Assembly: GCA_003671185.1 (NCBI GenBank)
Contig: QWPN01000110.1
Span: 1 to 48,395, forward strand
Length of the DNA: 48,395 nucleotides
Direction: 5' to 3'
Source: Planctomycetota bacterium
GTDB taxonomy: Bacteria; Planctomycetota; Planctomycetia; Pirellulales; UBA1268
The position numbers and the translations under genes are program-made. The notes beneath the pieces were generated by a model. It was not told where the DNA came from. It saw only the letters and a program-made list of their open reading frames with translations, and did not search any database. This document shows positions 37,245 to 46,254 of the stretch, piece by piece. The stretch's first letter is position 1, and each line of letters starts with the position of its first letter.

Positions 37245-38051
37245 TCAGCGCACCAGCGGCATGTCGCTGCTGCCGACGTCGGCCGTGATCAGCCGATCTT
37301 CGTCCGGCGAAGCAGGGGCGGGCAGCGTGGCGAACACCCGGGGCCGGCTCAGATCGACGGCCTGCGTCTTGGCGGGCACGTCGCCGGCATCCTTCGAGTC
37401 TCGGCGCTGCTTGCGGATCTGCCGGCCGGCGAACTCCACACGGTCTTCATAGATGTCGCCATCCTGAAACGGTCCGGTGCCGAACATCCAGCGGTCGCGC
37501 GTGTGGCTGGCTACGTTCTGAAAGCCGCTCTGCCAGACCGGTCTGCCCGTGGCCCGCTCGTAGGCAAACAGGCTCACCTTGGCCACCGCCCGCTGGTCGG
37601 TCCGCTTGGCGAGCGCCATCTCCGGCAGGGATGTGCCGTTGCCGGCGATCGACACGCTCGTGGCGGGCACACCGAGGAGCAGGTCATTGCGGTCGGTGCC
37701 CACGGCACCCGCCCGGGCCTCCACGATCACGTCGGCGTCCTCGCGTTTCTCGATCAGACGGCAATCCGAAGCGAGAAGTTGGTGCCGCAGGGCGCTGGTC
37801 AGGTACTTTCCGTCGGCGACGTCGTCCATGAACGCGGCGTCGAGGAACACGTCCATGCCGGCGAGCGGACGCATGTCGATCCGCATCACGGCGCGTTCCA
37901 CCGCGTCAGAGACGAGCAACTGCTCGGTGGCGGTGCGCTTCGTATCGCTCCAGCGGGTCGTGCCGCAACCGCCTGCGAGGAGCGCTGCGGCAGCCAGGGC
38001 GACCAGGCAGCAGGGGCTTGGAATCTGTGCGGGCAGGCGGATGAATCGCAT
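37245..38051 (-). CDS. Predicted lipoprotein of unknown function
   Basis: This 268-residue protein has a signal peptide with lipobox (ALLAGGC, acylated Cys about residue 29). The mature protein opens with GTTRWSDTKRTATEQLLVSDAVERAV, followed by a mixed alpha/beta body with ADVIVEARAGAVGTDRNDLLLGVPA and RPVWQSGFQNVASHTRDRWMFGTGPFQ. Similar lipoproteins occur in planctomycetes as far as I recall, without a known role. The start at MRFIRLPAQ is chosen because it precedes the hydrophobic segment directly. It converges with the protease-like gene (13-bp gap). Confidence 0.75.
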   Translation of the reverse strand: MRFIRLPAQIPSPCCLVALAAAALLAGGCGTTRWSDTKRTATEQLLVSDAVERAVMRIDMRPLAGMDVFLDAAFMDDVADGKYLTSALRHQLLASDCRLIEKREDADVIVEARAGAVGTDRNDLLLGVPATSVSIAGNGTSLPEMALAKRTDQRAVAKVSLFAYERATGRPVWQSGFQNVASHTRDRWMFGTGPFQDGDIYEDRVEFAGRQIRKQRRDSKDAGDVPAKTQAVDLSRPRVFATLPAPASPDEDRLITADVGSSDMPLVR

Positions 38052-38228
38052 GGCGAACCCTTTCGCAGGGGCGGCGAGGGTAGCAGGCGGCAGCCCAGCC
38101 GGCCATTGGAAATCGCGGCCGCAGGAACGTCGGGCCGCGGTTTGTGGCCGGCGCTCATGCCGGAGCCGACGCCCCGGAACCGTGGGTTGCATAGGATGCC
38201 CGCGGAGCCCCGATAGCAGCGTCCTTCC

Positions 38229-38639
38229 ATGTACGAGATGTTCGAGCACACCGCCGACCTGGGAATTCACGTCCGCGCGGCGACACTCGAGTCGCTGCTC
38301 GTCGACGCCGCCCGTGGGCTGACGGCCGTGATCGCGACCGACCCAGGGCGTATCGAGCCCACGGTCGAGGAACACTTCGCCGTGGCCGGCGCTGATCCCG
38401 CCTGGCTGCTGCTCGACTGGGTGGCCGAGGTGCATGCCGCCTTCGAGGTGCGTCGCATGCTGTTTCGTGACTTCGAGGTGGCGGTGAGCGAGTCCGGCCT
38501 CGAGGCCACTGCCCGCGGCGAGCGCTATGATCCGGCGCGACACTCGCTGGCCCACGAGGTGAAGGCGGTGACGCAGCATGACCTCGCCGTGCAGCCGACG
38601 GCGGACGGCTGGGAGGCCCGATTCATCGTCGACATCTGA
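38229..38639 (+). CDS. Archease, activator of RtcB RNA ligase
   Basis: Archease accelerates RtcB guanylylation and widens its nucleotide use. The 136-residue protein starts with the family signature YEMFEHTADLGIHV, with the metal-binding Asp conserved, and ends with ARHSLAHEVKAVTQHDLAV and ARFIVDI. Length is standard. rtcB begins 122 bp downstream on the same strand, which strongly supports the assignment. The gap holds no gene, so rtcB may also have its own promoter. Confidence 0.93.
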   Translation: MYEMFEHTADLGIHVRAATLESLLVDAARGLTAVIATDPGRIEPTVEEHFAVAGADPAWLLLDWVAEVHAAFEVRRMLFRDFEVAVSESGLEATARGERYDPARHSLAHEVKAVTQHDLAVQPTADGWEARFIVDI

Positions 38640-38761
38640 CCCATCCGCCAGGGACGCGGCGCGGGTGTCCGCCGCGGTCCGGCCGAACTCCTCTCCCGTC
38701 GGGGACGACGCGGGATGCGGACTTCTATGATGGTGTCCTGGCACAGACGAGGACACATGAC

Positions 38762-40246
38762 ATGGCCGCAGCGGCGAACACACCCCGCGACCGCGGTTTC
38801 AGCGGGCCGTTGGAACGCATCGACGACTGCACCTGGCGGATCCCACGATCCTACAGGCCCGACATGCGCGTCGATGGGGTGATCTTCGCCGACGAGCGGC
38901 TGCTGCCGCAGCTGCGCAGCGACAGGGCGCCGGAGCAGGTGGCCGACGTGGCCTGCCTGCCCGGAATCCAGCGGGCCAGCCTGGCCATGCCTGATATTCA
39001 CTGGGGCTACGGGTTCTGCATCGGGGGCGTGGCGGCCACCGACCCGGCCGCGGGCGGCGTGGTGTCGCCGGGCGGCGTGGGCTACGACATCAACTGCGGC
39101 GTGCGGTTGATGCGCACCGACCTCGATCTCGAGGATGTGCGTCCGCTGCTCGTGCCCTTGATCGAGCAGTTGCTGCGTGACGTCCCCGTGGGCGTGGGAC
39201 AGGGAGGGCGTCACGTGTTCCCGGCGGACGACCTGCGGTTGCTCATGCAGCGCGGCGTGCCCTATCTGCATGACCTCGGCCTGGCCACGGCCGATGACGT
39301 GTCCTGCACCGAGGCCGAGGGCTGCATCGCCGATGCGGTGCCGGGCTCCGTCAGCGACCGGGCGCTGGCGCGGGGAGCCGACCAGTGCGGAACGGTGGGG
39401 GCCGGAAACCACTTCATCGAGGTGCAGGTGGTGGACCGCGTCGAAGACCCGCAGGCGGCCGCGGCTTTCGGTCTGCGCGAGGGGCAGGTTTGCGTCCTCA
39501 TCCACTCCGGGTCGAGGGGCCTCGGTTACCAGGTGTGCGAGGATGCGCTCCGGTCGCTGCGCGACGCACCGGCGAAGTACGGCCTGTCGCTCCCCGACCG
39601 GCAACTCGTCTGCGCGCCGGTGGAGAGCCCCGAGGGCCGGCACTACCTGGGGGCCATGCGGGCCGCGGCCAACTACGCCTTCTGCAACCGGCAACTGCTC
39701 ATGTGGCAGGTCCGCGAGGTGTTTGCCCGCGTCCTGGGCCGGTCCTGGGAATCGTTGGGCATGACGCTCCTCTACGACGTGGCCCACAACATCGCCAAGG
39801 TGGAGACGCACGAGGTGCAGGGAACCGCCCGCGAACTGTGCGTGCATCGCAAGGGTGCGACGCGGGCGTTTCCGGCGGGGCATCCGCAGATTCCCGTGCG
39901 CTATCGCGACACGGGGCAGCCGGTGATCATTCCTGGCGACATGGGCCGGGCCAGCTGGGTGATGGTGGGGGGACCGCGGTCGCTGCAGCGGTCGTTCGGC
40001 ACCACCTGCCACGGGGCGGGCCGCTGCATGAGCCGCACGGCGGCCACGAAGGCGGCCCGGGGGCGCAACATCGGCGCCGAACTGGAGCGCGGCGGCGTGA
40101 TCGCGAGGTCACGGAGCCGCGAGGGACTCGCCGAGGAACAGCCGCAGGCCTACAAGGACGTGGACGTGGTGGTCGACGTGGTGCACCGGGCTGGCCTGTC
40201 GTTGAAGGTGGCTCGGCTTCGCCCGCTGGGGGTGATCAAGGGCTGA
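38762..40246 (+). CDS. rtcB: RNA-splicing ligase RtcB
   Basis: RtcB joins 2',3'-cyclic phosphate (or 3'-phosphate) and 5'-OH RNA ends using GTP and Mn2+. The 494-residue protein has the metal ligands in GGVGYDINCGVR (D109, C112), GAGNHFIEVQ and LIHSGSRGLG. The histidine guanylylated during catalysis is in TCHGAGRCMSR (about H417), and DVVVDVVHRAG lies near the end. All catalytic elements look intact. Pairing with archease suggests a true RNA-repair or tRNA-related unit. No RtcA or RtcR gene is present. Confidence 0.97.
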   Translation: MAAAANTPRDRGFSGPLERIDDCTWRIPRSYRPDMRVDGVIFADERLLPQLRSDRAPEQVADVACLPGIQRASLAMPDIHWGYGFCIGGVAATDPAAGGVVSPGGVGYDINCGVRLMRTDLDLEDVRPLLVPLIEQLLRDVPVGVGQGGRHVFPADDLRLLMQRGVPYLHDLGLATADDVSCTEAEGCIADAVPGSVSDRALARGADQCGTVGAGNHFIEVQVVDRVEDPQAAAAFGLREGQVCVLIHSGSRGLGYQVCEDALRSLRDAPAKYGLSLPDRQLVCAPVESPEGRHYLGAMRAAANYAFCNRQLLMWQVREVFARVLGRSWESLGMTLLYDVAHNIAKVETHEVQGTARELCVHRKGATRAFPAGHPQIPVRYRDTGQPVIIPGDMGRASWVMVGGPRSLQRSFGTTCHGAGRCMSRTAATKAARGRNIGAELERGGVIARSRSREGLAEEQPQAYKDVDVVVDVVHRAGLSLKVARLRPLGVIKG

Positions 40247-40273
40247 CCGGCCACGGCGGCAATCCGGCCCGGC

Positions 40274-40981
40274 CTACGCGGGGCCGGCTACGGCGTGCTC
40301 CCACTTCGTGGCCGGCATGCCGTAGTCGCGTAGCAGTTCCACGACGCGTTCGTCCTCGACCTGTTCGAAGTCGCGGTAGAACTGGCCGATGGCCCAGAAG
40401 GCGGCCGGCTCGTGCAGACAGACCACGCGATCACACGAAGCGCGGATGGCGTCAAGCCGGTCGGGCGAGGCGACCGGCACCGCCACGACGATCTCCCGCG
40501 CGCCGCCCGCGCGGACGGTGTGCAGCGCGGCGATCATGGTGGCCCCCGTGGCGATGCCGTCGTCGGTGATGATCACGGTCCTCCCGGCCACCGGGACCTG
40601 CGGACGGACCGCACGATACATCTCCCGCCGGCGGGAGATCTCCGCCATCTGCCGCGTCCGTTCGGCCTCGATGAAGGCGTCGCCGGCGTCGGTCATGGCG
40701 CTGGCGAAGTGGTTGAGGTACACGTGGCCGTCCTCAGCCACGGCGCCCAGGGCCAGTTCGGGCTGTCGCGGGGCGCGGAGTTTCCGCGACAACACCACGT
40801 CGAGGTCGGCCCCCAGCCCCCGCGCCAAGACCGCGCCGATCTCCACGCCGCCGCGCGGGATCGCCAGCACCAGCAGCCTGTCGGCCGCGGCGCGCCGCGA
40901 CGCCGCCAGTCCGGCGGCCCGCAATCGTTCCACGAGCATCCATCCGGCCTCGGCCCGGTCGGTGAACAACGGTCGTGTCAT
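40274..40981 (-). CDS. Phosphoribosyltransferase-family protein
   Basis: This 235-residue protein has the PRPP-binding signature VIITDDGIATGATMIAAL near the middle and an N-terminal strand LLVLAIPRGGVEIGAVLA typical of type I phosphoribosyltransferases. The sequence between (VVLSRKLRAPRQPELALGAVAEDGHVYLN) matches the subgroup often fused or adjacent to dienelactone-hydrolase-like proteins. The acceptor base is unknown. The ATG at 40981 lies 10 bp after the alpha/beta hydrolase gene, so both belong to one transcript with the RaiA-like gene. A purine salvage role is possible but unsupported. Confidence 0.85.
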   Translation of the reverse strand: MTRPLFTDRAEAGWMLVERLRAAGLAASRRAAADRLLVLAIPRGGVEIGAVLARGLGADLDVVLSRKLRAPRQPELALGAVAEDGHVYLNHFASAMTDAGDAFIEAERTRQMAEISRRREMYRAVRPQVPVAGRTVIITDDGIATGATMIAALHTVRAGGAREIVVAVPVASPDRLDAIRASCDRVVCLHEPAAFWAIGQFYRDFEQVEDERVVELLRDYGMPATKWEHAVAGPA

Positions 40982-40991
40982 GGCAGGATCC

Positions 40992-41657
40992 TCAGTCGTG
41001 CAGGTAACGGGCGAACCATTCGGCAGCCAGCCGGGCCGCTTCTTCGAGGGTGCCCGGTTCCTCGAAGAGATGCGTGGCCCCGGGCACAACGGCCAGTTGT
41101 TTCTCACCCTCCAGCATGGCCAGGGCCTTGCTGTTGAGGGCCAGCACGTCGGTGTCGTCGCCACCCACCACGAGCAGGGTGGGCGTGGTGACGGCCCGCA
41201 GCCTGGGACCGGCCAGATCGGGCCGGCCGCCGCGGGAAACGACCGCCCGCACGCGCGGTTCGCGGGTGGCCGCCACCAGCGCCGCGGCCGCGCCAGTGCT
41301 GGCCCCGAACAGTCCGAGCGGCAGATGTCGCGTCAGTTCCAACTCGGCGACGAACCGCACCGCGGCCAGCAGCCGCTCCGCCAACAGCGGCACGTCGAAC
41401 ACGTTGACGCGGTCGGTGGCCTCCTGGGCGGTGAGCAGATCGAAGAGCAGCGTGCCGATCCACGACTCGTGGAGCACCGCCGCCACCTGCGCGTTTCGCG
41501 GGCTACTGCGGCTCGACCCGCTGCCATGTGCGAACAGCACGAGCGCCGTGGGCGGGGCGGGCAGGCAGAGCCGGCCGGGAAGCTCGATCGTCTCCCCCCG
41601 CCGGCCGGCGGCCGGCACCATTACGTCGAACGTTTCGACGGCGTTGACGAGCGTCAT
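40992..41657 (-). CDS. Alpha/beta hydrolase (dienelactone hydrolase-like)
   Basis: This 221-residue cytoplasmic protein has the catalytic triad of alpha/beta hydrolases: the nucleophile elbow GLFGASTGAAAAL, an Asp in LLVVGGDDTDV, and a His in VPGATHLFEEPG. The oxyanion strand is LVLFAHGSGSSRSSPRN. Its substrate cannot be read from sequence. In other bacteria this domain is often fused to the phosphoribosyltransferase encoded next door. Here they are separate, 10 bp apart. Its ATG overlaps the stop of the RaiA-CSD gene (ATGA). Confidence 0.87.
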   Translation of the reverse strand: MTLVNAVETFDVMVPAAGRRGETIELPGRLCLPAPPTALVLFAHGSGSSRSSPRNAQVAAVLHESWIGTLLFDLLTAQEATDRVNVFDVPLLAERLLAAVRFVAELELTRHLPLGLFGASTGAAAALVAATREPRVRAVVSRGGRPDLAGPRLRAVTTPTLLVVGGDDTDVLALNSKALAMLEGEKQLAVVPGATHLFEEPGTLEEAARLAAEWFARYLHD

Positions 41658-42256
41658 CAGGACTCCTCCCGGGGAGCGTGGTCGGCGTAGCGGGTGGCCG
41701 CGCCGTGAGGCCGGACGAGGTGCACGGCGGAGGCCTGGGGCCCCTCGTCTCCGTCCTCCTCGCAGAAGAACACCGGCGCGCCCACGTCGGCCAGCCGGAA
41801 GTCGTGATCGGAGATCGCGTGGCGATGGAAGTAGACCTCGCGGCCGTCGGGCGTCTCGATGAAGCCGTAGCCGTGCAGCGGGAACAGCTTCGAGATCCGG
41901 CCACGGCTGCGCGCGGCGTGCGCTTTCTCGGTGCCACGCAGGCGCCGCACGTGATCCTCCAGCCGTCGTCGCGCCGCCAGGAACGAGTCCCGCAGCGCGA
42001 CGTAGACGTCCTCGTGGGCGTGGTCGAGGTGATGGTCGCGGTTGACGACGATTTCGGCGCCCGGCACCACCAGGTCGATGCGAATCGAGTACAGCCGGCC
42101 CTCGCGGTGATGGCGGTGGGGCTGTGCGATGACGACGTGGCAGCCGGTGATGCGGTCGGAAAGCCGCTCCAACTGCTCGATGTGGTCGAGCGCGGAATCC
42201 CGCACCGCATCGTCGATGGGCAGGTCGTCGAACGACACCTGGGGAGTGGTCTGCAT
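41657..42256 (-). CDS. RaiA/HPF ribosome-associated protein fused to a cold-shock domain
   Basis: This 199-residue protein joins two domains. Residues about 1-110 match the ribosome hibernation factor fold (CHVVIAQPHRHHREGRLYSIRIDLVVPGAEIVVNRD, HAHEDVYVALRDSFLAARRRLEDH). Residues about 125-190 resemble a cold-shock OB fold (ISKLFPLHGYGFIETPDGREVYFHRHAI, with the RNA-binding GFI and FH elements). It probably protects or idles ribosomes under stress while contacting RNA. It leads a three-gene cluster with the hydrolase and phosphoribosyltransferase. The ATG at 42256 has a GGAGAG purine stretch 10 nt upstream. Confidence 0.88.
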   Translation of the reverse strand: MQTTPQVSFDDLPIDDAVRDSALDHIEQLERLSDRITGCHVVIAQPHRHHREGRLYSIRIDLVVPGAEIVVNRDHHLDHAHEDVYVALRDSFLAARRRLEDHVRRLRGTEKAHAARSRGRISKLFPLHGYGFIETPDGREVYFHRHAISDHDFRLADVGAPVFFCEEDGDEGPQASAVHLVRPHGAATRYADHAPREES

Positions 42257-42558
42257 GGCTCGTCTCTCCGGCCGGAATCCTCGCGGATCGGGGAAAAGAC
42301 GCCACGTCCTGCACGCGTCGCGACACTCTATCCCCAGGCGGACGCGGCGGGCCGCGGCCGCGGTCCGTGGGGCGGGTTTCGTGGGGGATCGTGCGGCGGA
42401 CACTTGGCCGTGGTCTTGCCAGGCCCCCGCAGCCCCCCCCAGGGGCCGCGACTCCGCCCCCGGGCGGTGATTTTCCCGCTCGCACCGGCTGGAGCGCCTG
42501 CGGAAGAAGTGCCGAAGAAAAGGGTTGTATCCCGGGCGGACGAAAGGTGCTGACGCGC
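42257..42558. other. Divergent intergenic region (302 bp) between the RaiA-CSD and TolC-like genes
   Basis: The region is very GC-rich and contains several GC palindromes (for example around 42348-42370) but no gene, RNA gene or repeat that I can support. It must hold two divergent promoters. A TAGAGT at 42332-42327 on the minus strand is a weak -10 candidate for the RaiA-CSD gene, with no good -35. Confidence 0.5.
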
Positions 42559-44073
42559 ATGCAGACAGGCCAGCAACGCATCTCCGGCGCCCTCGTGGCG
42601 ACGCTGCTCGCGGCGTTGAGTATGAACTTTGCGGTCGGTCCGCCGGGCGGCCGCTGTCGTGCCGACGAGTGGCCGCAGTCGTCACCGGCCCTCCGGGTCG
42701 ACGCTCCCCGGATGCCGCTGGCAGCGGCAGCGGACGAGGGCGTCGTGCCCGTCGGACCCACGCCGCGCACGCTCGCCGAGTTCGTGGCCCTGGCCGAGCG
42801 CAGCCATCCGAAACTGCGGGCGGCGGCGGCGGCCGTGGAGGCGGCCCGCGGCAAAGCGGTGCAGGCCCGGCTCTACCCCAACCCGGTCATGGCCGGCTTC
42901 TCGCCGCAGATCGCCGGCGATCAAAGCCAGTGGAGCGGCACCGTCGCCCAGGATCTCGTCACGGCCGGCAAGCTCCGGCTCGCCCAGCAGGCCGCCCTCC
43001 GGGAGGTGCAAAAGGCTGAATATGAACTGGTCCGTACCCGCTACGACGTGCTGGCGCAGGTGCGTCAGAACTTCTACGCCCTGCTCGTGTCGCAGCGACG
43101 GCTGGAGATCTACCGCCTGCTGCTCGACATCTCCAAGCGGTCGTACGAGATCGGCTCGCAACTTGCCGAAGCAGGAGAGGGGACGAAGGCCGACGTGCTG
43201 TTCTGGAGCATCGAGCGCGATCGGGCCGAGGTGCGCCTCATCAACGCCACCGTGTTCATCGAAACCGGGCGGCGGCAGTTGGCCGCGGCCGTGGGCCTGC
43301 CGCGGGCCGACGTGGGCACGATCGAGGGCGACCTGTTCCAGCGGCTGCCGAACTACGACCTCAAGCAGTTGCAGGAGGCCATCGTGAGGGCCAACTCGCT
43401 GCCACGGGCCGCCGAGGCCGATGTCGCCCGCGCGCAGTGGGCGCTGGAGCGGTCCGTCGTGCAGCCGATTCCGAACATCAACGTGATGGGCGGTTACCAG
43501 CGGCAGGTCGGCATCCCCGCCATGGACCAGGGACTTGTGCAGGTGATGGCGGCGGTGCCGCTGTTCGACCGCAACCAGGGCAACATCCGCTCCGCCCGTG
43601 CCGACATCGCCACCTCGCGGGCAGTGCTGCGGAACACAGAACTCGATCTGGCGACGCAGGCGGCCCAGGCCATCGCCGGCTACCGCACCTCGCAGCGGCT
43701 TGTGGCTTGGTACGAACGCTACATCCTGCCCAAGGCCCGCGAGACGCTGCAGATCACGCAGCGACTCTACGCGCGGGGCGAGGTGACGTTCCTGAGTCTG
43801 CTGCAGGCGCAGCGCATCCTCACGGAGACGGAACTGGCGTTCGTCGAATCGCAGGCCGACCGCTGGACCGGGGCCGTGACGATCGCCAGCCTGCTGCAGG
43901 AGGAAGAGTTTCCGCCGGCCCCGGATGCCGCCGGCGGCCCGATCGTGGAGGGTGACCTGGAGGGCTTCCCGCCTGCCGGTGCGGAGAACGTGCCGCTGCC
44001 GGCCGATCCCGCCGCGGGGCCGCCGCGGCAGTTCCCCGACGAGCCGCCCATCGCACCTCTGCCGCAGCCCTGA
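42559..44073 (+). CDS. TolC/CusC-family outer membrane efflux protein
   Basis: This 504-residue exported protein has a signal peptide (GALVATLLAALSMNFAVG) and two copies of the outer-membrane efflux domain. Long helical hairpins are visible (ALAERSHPKLRAAAAAVEAARGKAVQARLYPNPVMAGF, and AAEADVARAQWALERSVVQPIPNINVMGGYQRQ). The typical PLFDRNQGNI motif starts the second half. The Pro-rich tail after residue 455 is probably periplasmic. It resembles metal-efflux CusC/CzcC proteins more than TolC itself. No RND pump or membrane-fusion protein is adjacent, so its partner is encoded elsewhere. Confidence 0.88.
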   Translation: MQTGQQRISGALVATLLAALSMNFAVGPPGGRCRADEWPQSSPALRVDAPRMPLAAAADEGVVPVGPTPRTLAEFVALAERSHPKLRAAAAAVEAARGKAVQARLYPNPVMAGFSPQIAGDQSQWSGTVAQDLVTAGKLRLAQQAALREVQKAEYELVRTRYDVLAQVRQNFYALLVSQRRLEIYRLLLDISKRSYEIGSQLAEAGEGTKADVLFWSIERDRAEVRLINATVFIETGRRQLAAAVGLPRADVGTIEGDLFQRLPNYDLKQLQEAIVRANSLPRAAEADVARAQWALERSVVQPIPNINVMGGYQRQVGIPAMDQGLVQVMAAVPLFDRNQGNIRSARADIATSRAVLRNTELDLATQAAQAIAGYRTSQRLVAWYERYILPKARETLQITQRLYARGEVTFLSLLQAQRILTETELAFVESQADRWTGAVTIASLLQEEEFPPAPDAAGGPIVEGDLEGFPPAGAENVPLPADPAAGPPRQFPDEPPIAPLPQP

Positions 44074-44079
44074 GCAGCG

Positions 44080-45078
44080 TCACTCGGCCGCGGTGATTTC
44101 CAGTGGCACGGCGGCTGTGGCGGAGTTGCCCGCCAGTGCGTCGGTGACGACCAGTTCCAGCCGCCCGTCGCCCACGGGGGCGGCTGCCGGAATCGTCACC
44201 ACGTAGCGGGCGAAGTAGTCGTGCCGCGGCAGACGGCAGGTTTCGGCGATCGGTTCGAAACTCCACGCCTTGACGAGCGTGCCGTCGGCGGCCATGAGCC
44301 GCAGTTCGGCGTCGATGCAGGTCGTGTGTCCGGCAGGCGCCGCTTCGGACGAGAGATTATCGAGCTCGAAGTACACGATCACCTCCTGGCCAGGCCGAAA
44401 GCGATCGGTCGGGAACCGCTCCACGAGGCCCCAGCCCTGGACGCGCGAGGCGAAGCAGGCGTTCTGCACGGCGAGCGGCCGCGGGGCGGGAGCAGCGGGG
44501 GGTTCCGGCTCGGGCACCTGGGGTGCGGCTGGTGCTTCCGGGAGCGTCGCGGCGGCTGCGGTTGGCTCGAGTCCGGCAACGGCGGAACCGCTGGCGACGG
44601 TGGCGGCAGCGGCGCCGGCAGGTGCGGCGGTGCCGATCGCCGCCGGAGCCGCCTGGTCGAGATCCGCTTTGGCGACGACGTGCGGCAGGGTGGCGCTCGC
44701 CTCGAGCGAACTCGCGAACGCCTCGATGACAGCCGGCCAGTCTTCCTGCTGCGTACGGTGCAGCGTGTCGACGAGAGACGCTCGCGTGGCCTCGTCGAGC
44801 GTGCCCAGTCTGGCCAGCCGGTTTTCCGCCTCCTCGACCGCCGCCTGTCGGCGTTCCCCATCGGCTTCGGCCGCCGCGGCGGGGGCAGTCGCGTCTTCGT
44901 CGGCTTCCGCCACAACCGCGGACTCGGCGGCGTGGTCGGCCGAATCCCAGAGCGTGTCTCGCAGGTAGGTGGTGCTGAGCGCCGAGGTGCAACCCGTGCC
45001 ACAGGCCAGCGGGAAGAAACCGACAAGCAGGAGCCACGGAGCGAGAACCGGCGGGCGCGAGGTGTGCAGGAATGCCAT
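44080..45078 (-). CDS. Ala/Pro-rich lipoprotein of unknown function
   Basis: This 332-residue protein has a signal peptide that contains Cys residues at about positions 26 and 30 (LACGTGC), one of which is the likely lipid site. A long Ala/Glu-rich helical segment (about 50-135) and an Ala/Pro linker follow. The C-terminal beta-sandwich domain (about 205-332) resembles extracytoplasmic Ig-like domains ([39 protein letters not shown]). No enzymatic motif is present. It converges with the TolC-like gene (6-bp gap) and is divergent from pyrB. Confidence 0.7.
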   Translation of the reverse strand: MAFLHTSRPPVLAPWLLLVGFFPLACGTGCTSALSTTYLRDTLWDSADHAAESAVVAEADEDATAPAAAAEADGERRQAAVEEAENRLARLGTLDEATRASLVDTLHRTQQEDWPAVIEAFASSLEASATLPHVVAKADLDQAAPAAIGTAAPAGAAAATVASGSAVAGLEPTAAAATLPEAPAAPQVPEPEPPAAPAPRPLAVQNACFASRVQGWGLVERFPTDRFRPGQEVIVYFELDNLSSEAAPAGHTTCIDAELRLMAADGTLVKAWSFEPIAETCRLPRHDYFARYVVTIPAAAPVGDGRLELVVTDALAGNSATAAVPLEITAAE

Positions 45079-45202
45079 GAACTGTGTCGCTGCGGGATGG
45101 CGGCAGGATTGCGGCCGTCCGAGGAAGGTAGAGCGGGCCGGGTTTGGCGGGCAAGGCCAGCCACGGCCGGCATCCAGATCGTGGCAAACTGCGCAGGTCT
45201 GT

Positions 45203-45208
45203 TAGAAT
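45203..45208 (+). promoter_or_regulatory. Extended -10 element of the pyrBC operon
   Basis: TGT directly precedes TAGAAT (45203-45208), matching an extended -10 (TGnTATAAT type), 44 bp before the pyrB ATG. No convincing -35 is present, which is usual for extended -10 promoters. The short leader shows no clear attenuator. Confidence 0.4.
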
Positions 45209-45252
45209 CCGTGGCCGATCTTCAGGGTTTTTCCGGCAGGCGACCCCCTCCC

Positions 45253-46254
45253 ATGAGCAGTCCCACGTTCGATCAGCAGGCGGTGCCGTCGCAGTGGACG
45301 CACCGTCACCTGCTCGACCTGGAGCGCCTCACCCCCGACGAGATCCGTCTGTTGCTCGACACGGCGACGCTCTTCAAGGAGGCCACCGGCGGCTGTCGTC
45401 GCAAACTCGCCGTGCTCACGGGCACCACGGTGGTGACGCTGTTCTTCGAGAACTCCACGCGGACGAAGACGAGCTTCGCACTGGCGGCGCGCCGGCTCGG
45501 CGCGGACGTCGTCGATTTCTCCGCGTCCTCCAGCAGCCTCTCCAAGGGGGAGTCGTTCATCGACACTGCGCGGAACCTGGAAGCCATGGGCATCGACGCG
45601 GTGGTGGTGCGGCACGGCACGCCCGGCACGCCGCACCTGCTCGCCCAGCACCTCTCGGTGGGCGTGATCAACGCGGGTGACGGACCGCACGAGCATCCCA
45701 CGCAGGGCCTGCTCGACATCTTCTCGATCCGCGAGCGGCTCGGCGACCTGCAGGGCGTGACCGTGGGCCTGGTGGGGGACATCGCCCACAGCCGCACGGC
45801 CCGGTCGAACCTCTGGGGGTTGGTGAAGCTCGGGGCCCGCGTGATCGTCTGCGGGCCGCCCACGCTCGTCTCCGACCGCTGGCGGGAACTGGGCGTGGAG
45901 GTGTCGCACGACCTCGATGCGATCGTGCCGCGCTGCGACGTGCTCAACCTTCTGCGCATCCAGTTCGAGCGGCAGAACACCCGGCCGTTCCCCTCCGTCC
46001 GCGAATACGCGCACCTCTACGCCATGACGCGTGAGCGGCTCAAGCGGGCCAAGAAAGACCTCCTCATCCTGGCGCCGGGGCCGATCAACCGGGGCGTGGA
46101 GGTGAGTGCGGAGGTGGCCGACTGCCCGCAGTCGCTGATCCTCGACCAGGTGGCCAACGGTCTCGCGGTGCGCATGGGCGTGCTCTGGCTGACCTGCGGG
46201 CCCCGCGCCGCCGACGCGGTGCCGGCGGCGATTCCGACCCGGGGAGGCTTCTGA
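45253..46254 (+). CDS. pyrB: Aspartate carbamoyltransferase catalytic subunit
   Basis: PyrB condenses carbamoyl phosphate with aspartate in pyrimidine synthesis. The 333-residue protein has the carbamoyl-phosphate signature [12 protein letters not shown] (residues 65-76), the catalytic loop [13 protein letters not shown], the [13 protein letters not shown] segment with the catalytic His, and [13 protein letters not shown]. The start at MSSPTFDQQ is chosen from its position after the promoter; longer upstream frames run through non-coding DNA. Its stop overlaps the pyrC start (TGATG), so the two are coupled and may form a complex. Confidence 0.97.
   Translation: MSSPTFDQQAVPSQWTHRHLLDLERLTPDEIRLLLDTATLFKEATGGCRRKLAVLTGTTVVTLFFENSTRTKTSFALAARRLGADVVDFSASSSSLSKGESFIDTARNLEAMGIDAVVVRHGTPGTPHLLAQHLSVGVINAGDGPHEHPTQGLLDIFSIRERLGDLQGVTVGLVGDIAHSRTARSNLWGLVKLGARVIVCGPPTLVSDRWRELGVEVSHDLDAIVPRCDVLNLLRIQFERQNTRPFPSVREYAHLYAMTRERLKRAKKDLLILAPGPINRGVEVSAEVADCPQSLILDQVANGLAVRMGVLWLTCGPRAADAVPAAIPTRGGF

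Noticed and set aside
38736-38757. A sigma-54 promoter (TGGCAC) before rtcB
   Set aside because: TGGCAC is present near 38739, but the -12 element TTGC is missing at the right spacing.
42257-42558. A small RNA or tRNA gene in the 302-bp divergent gap
   Set aside because: No cloverleaf, T-loop motif or terminator is visible; only GC-rich palindromes.
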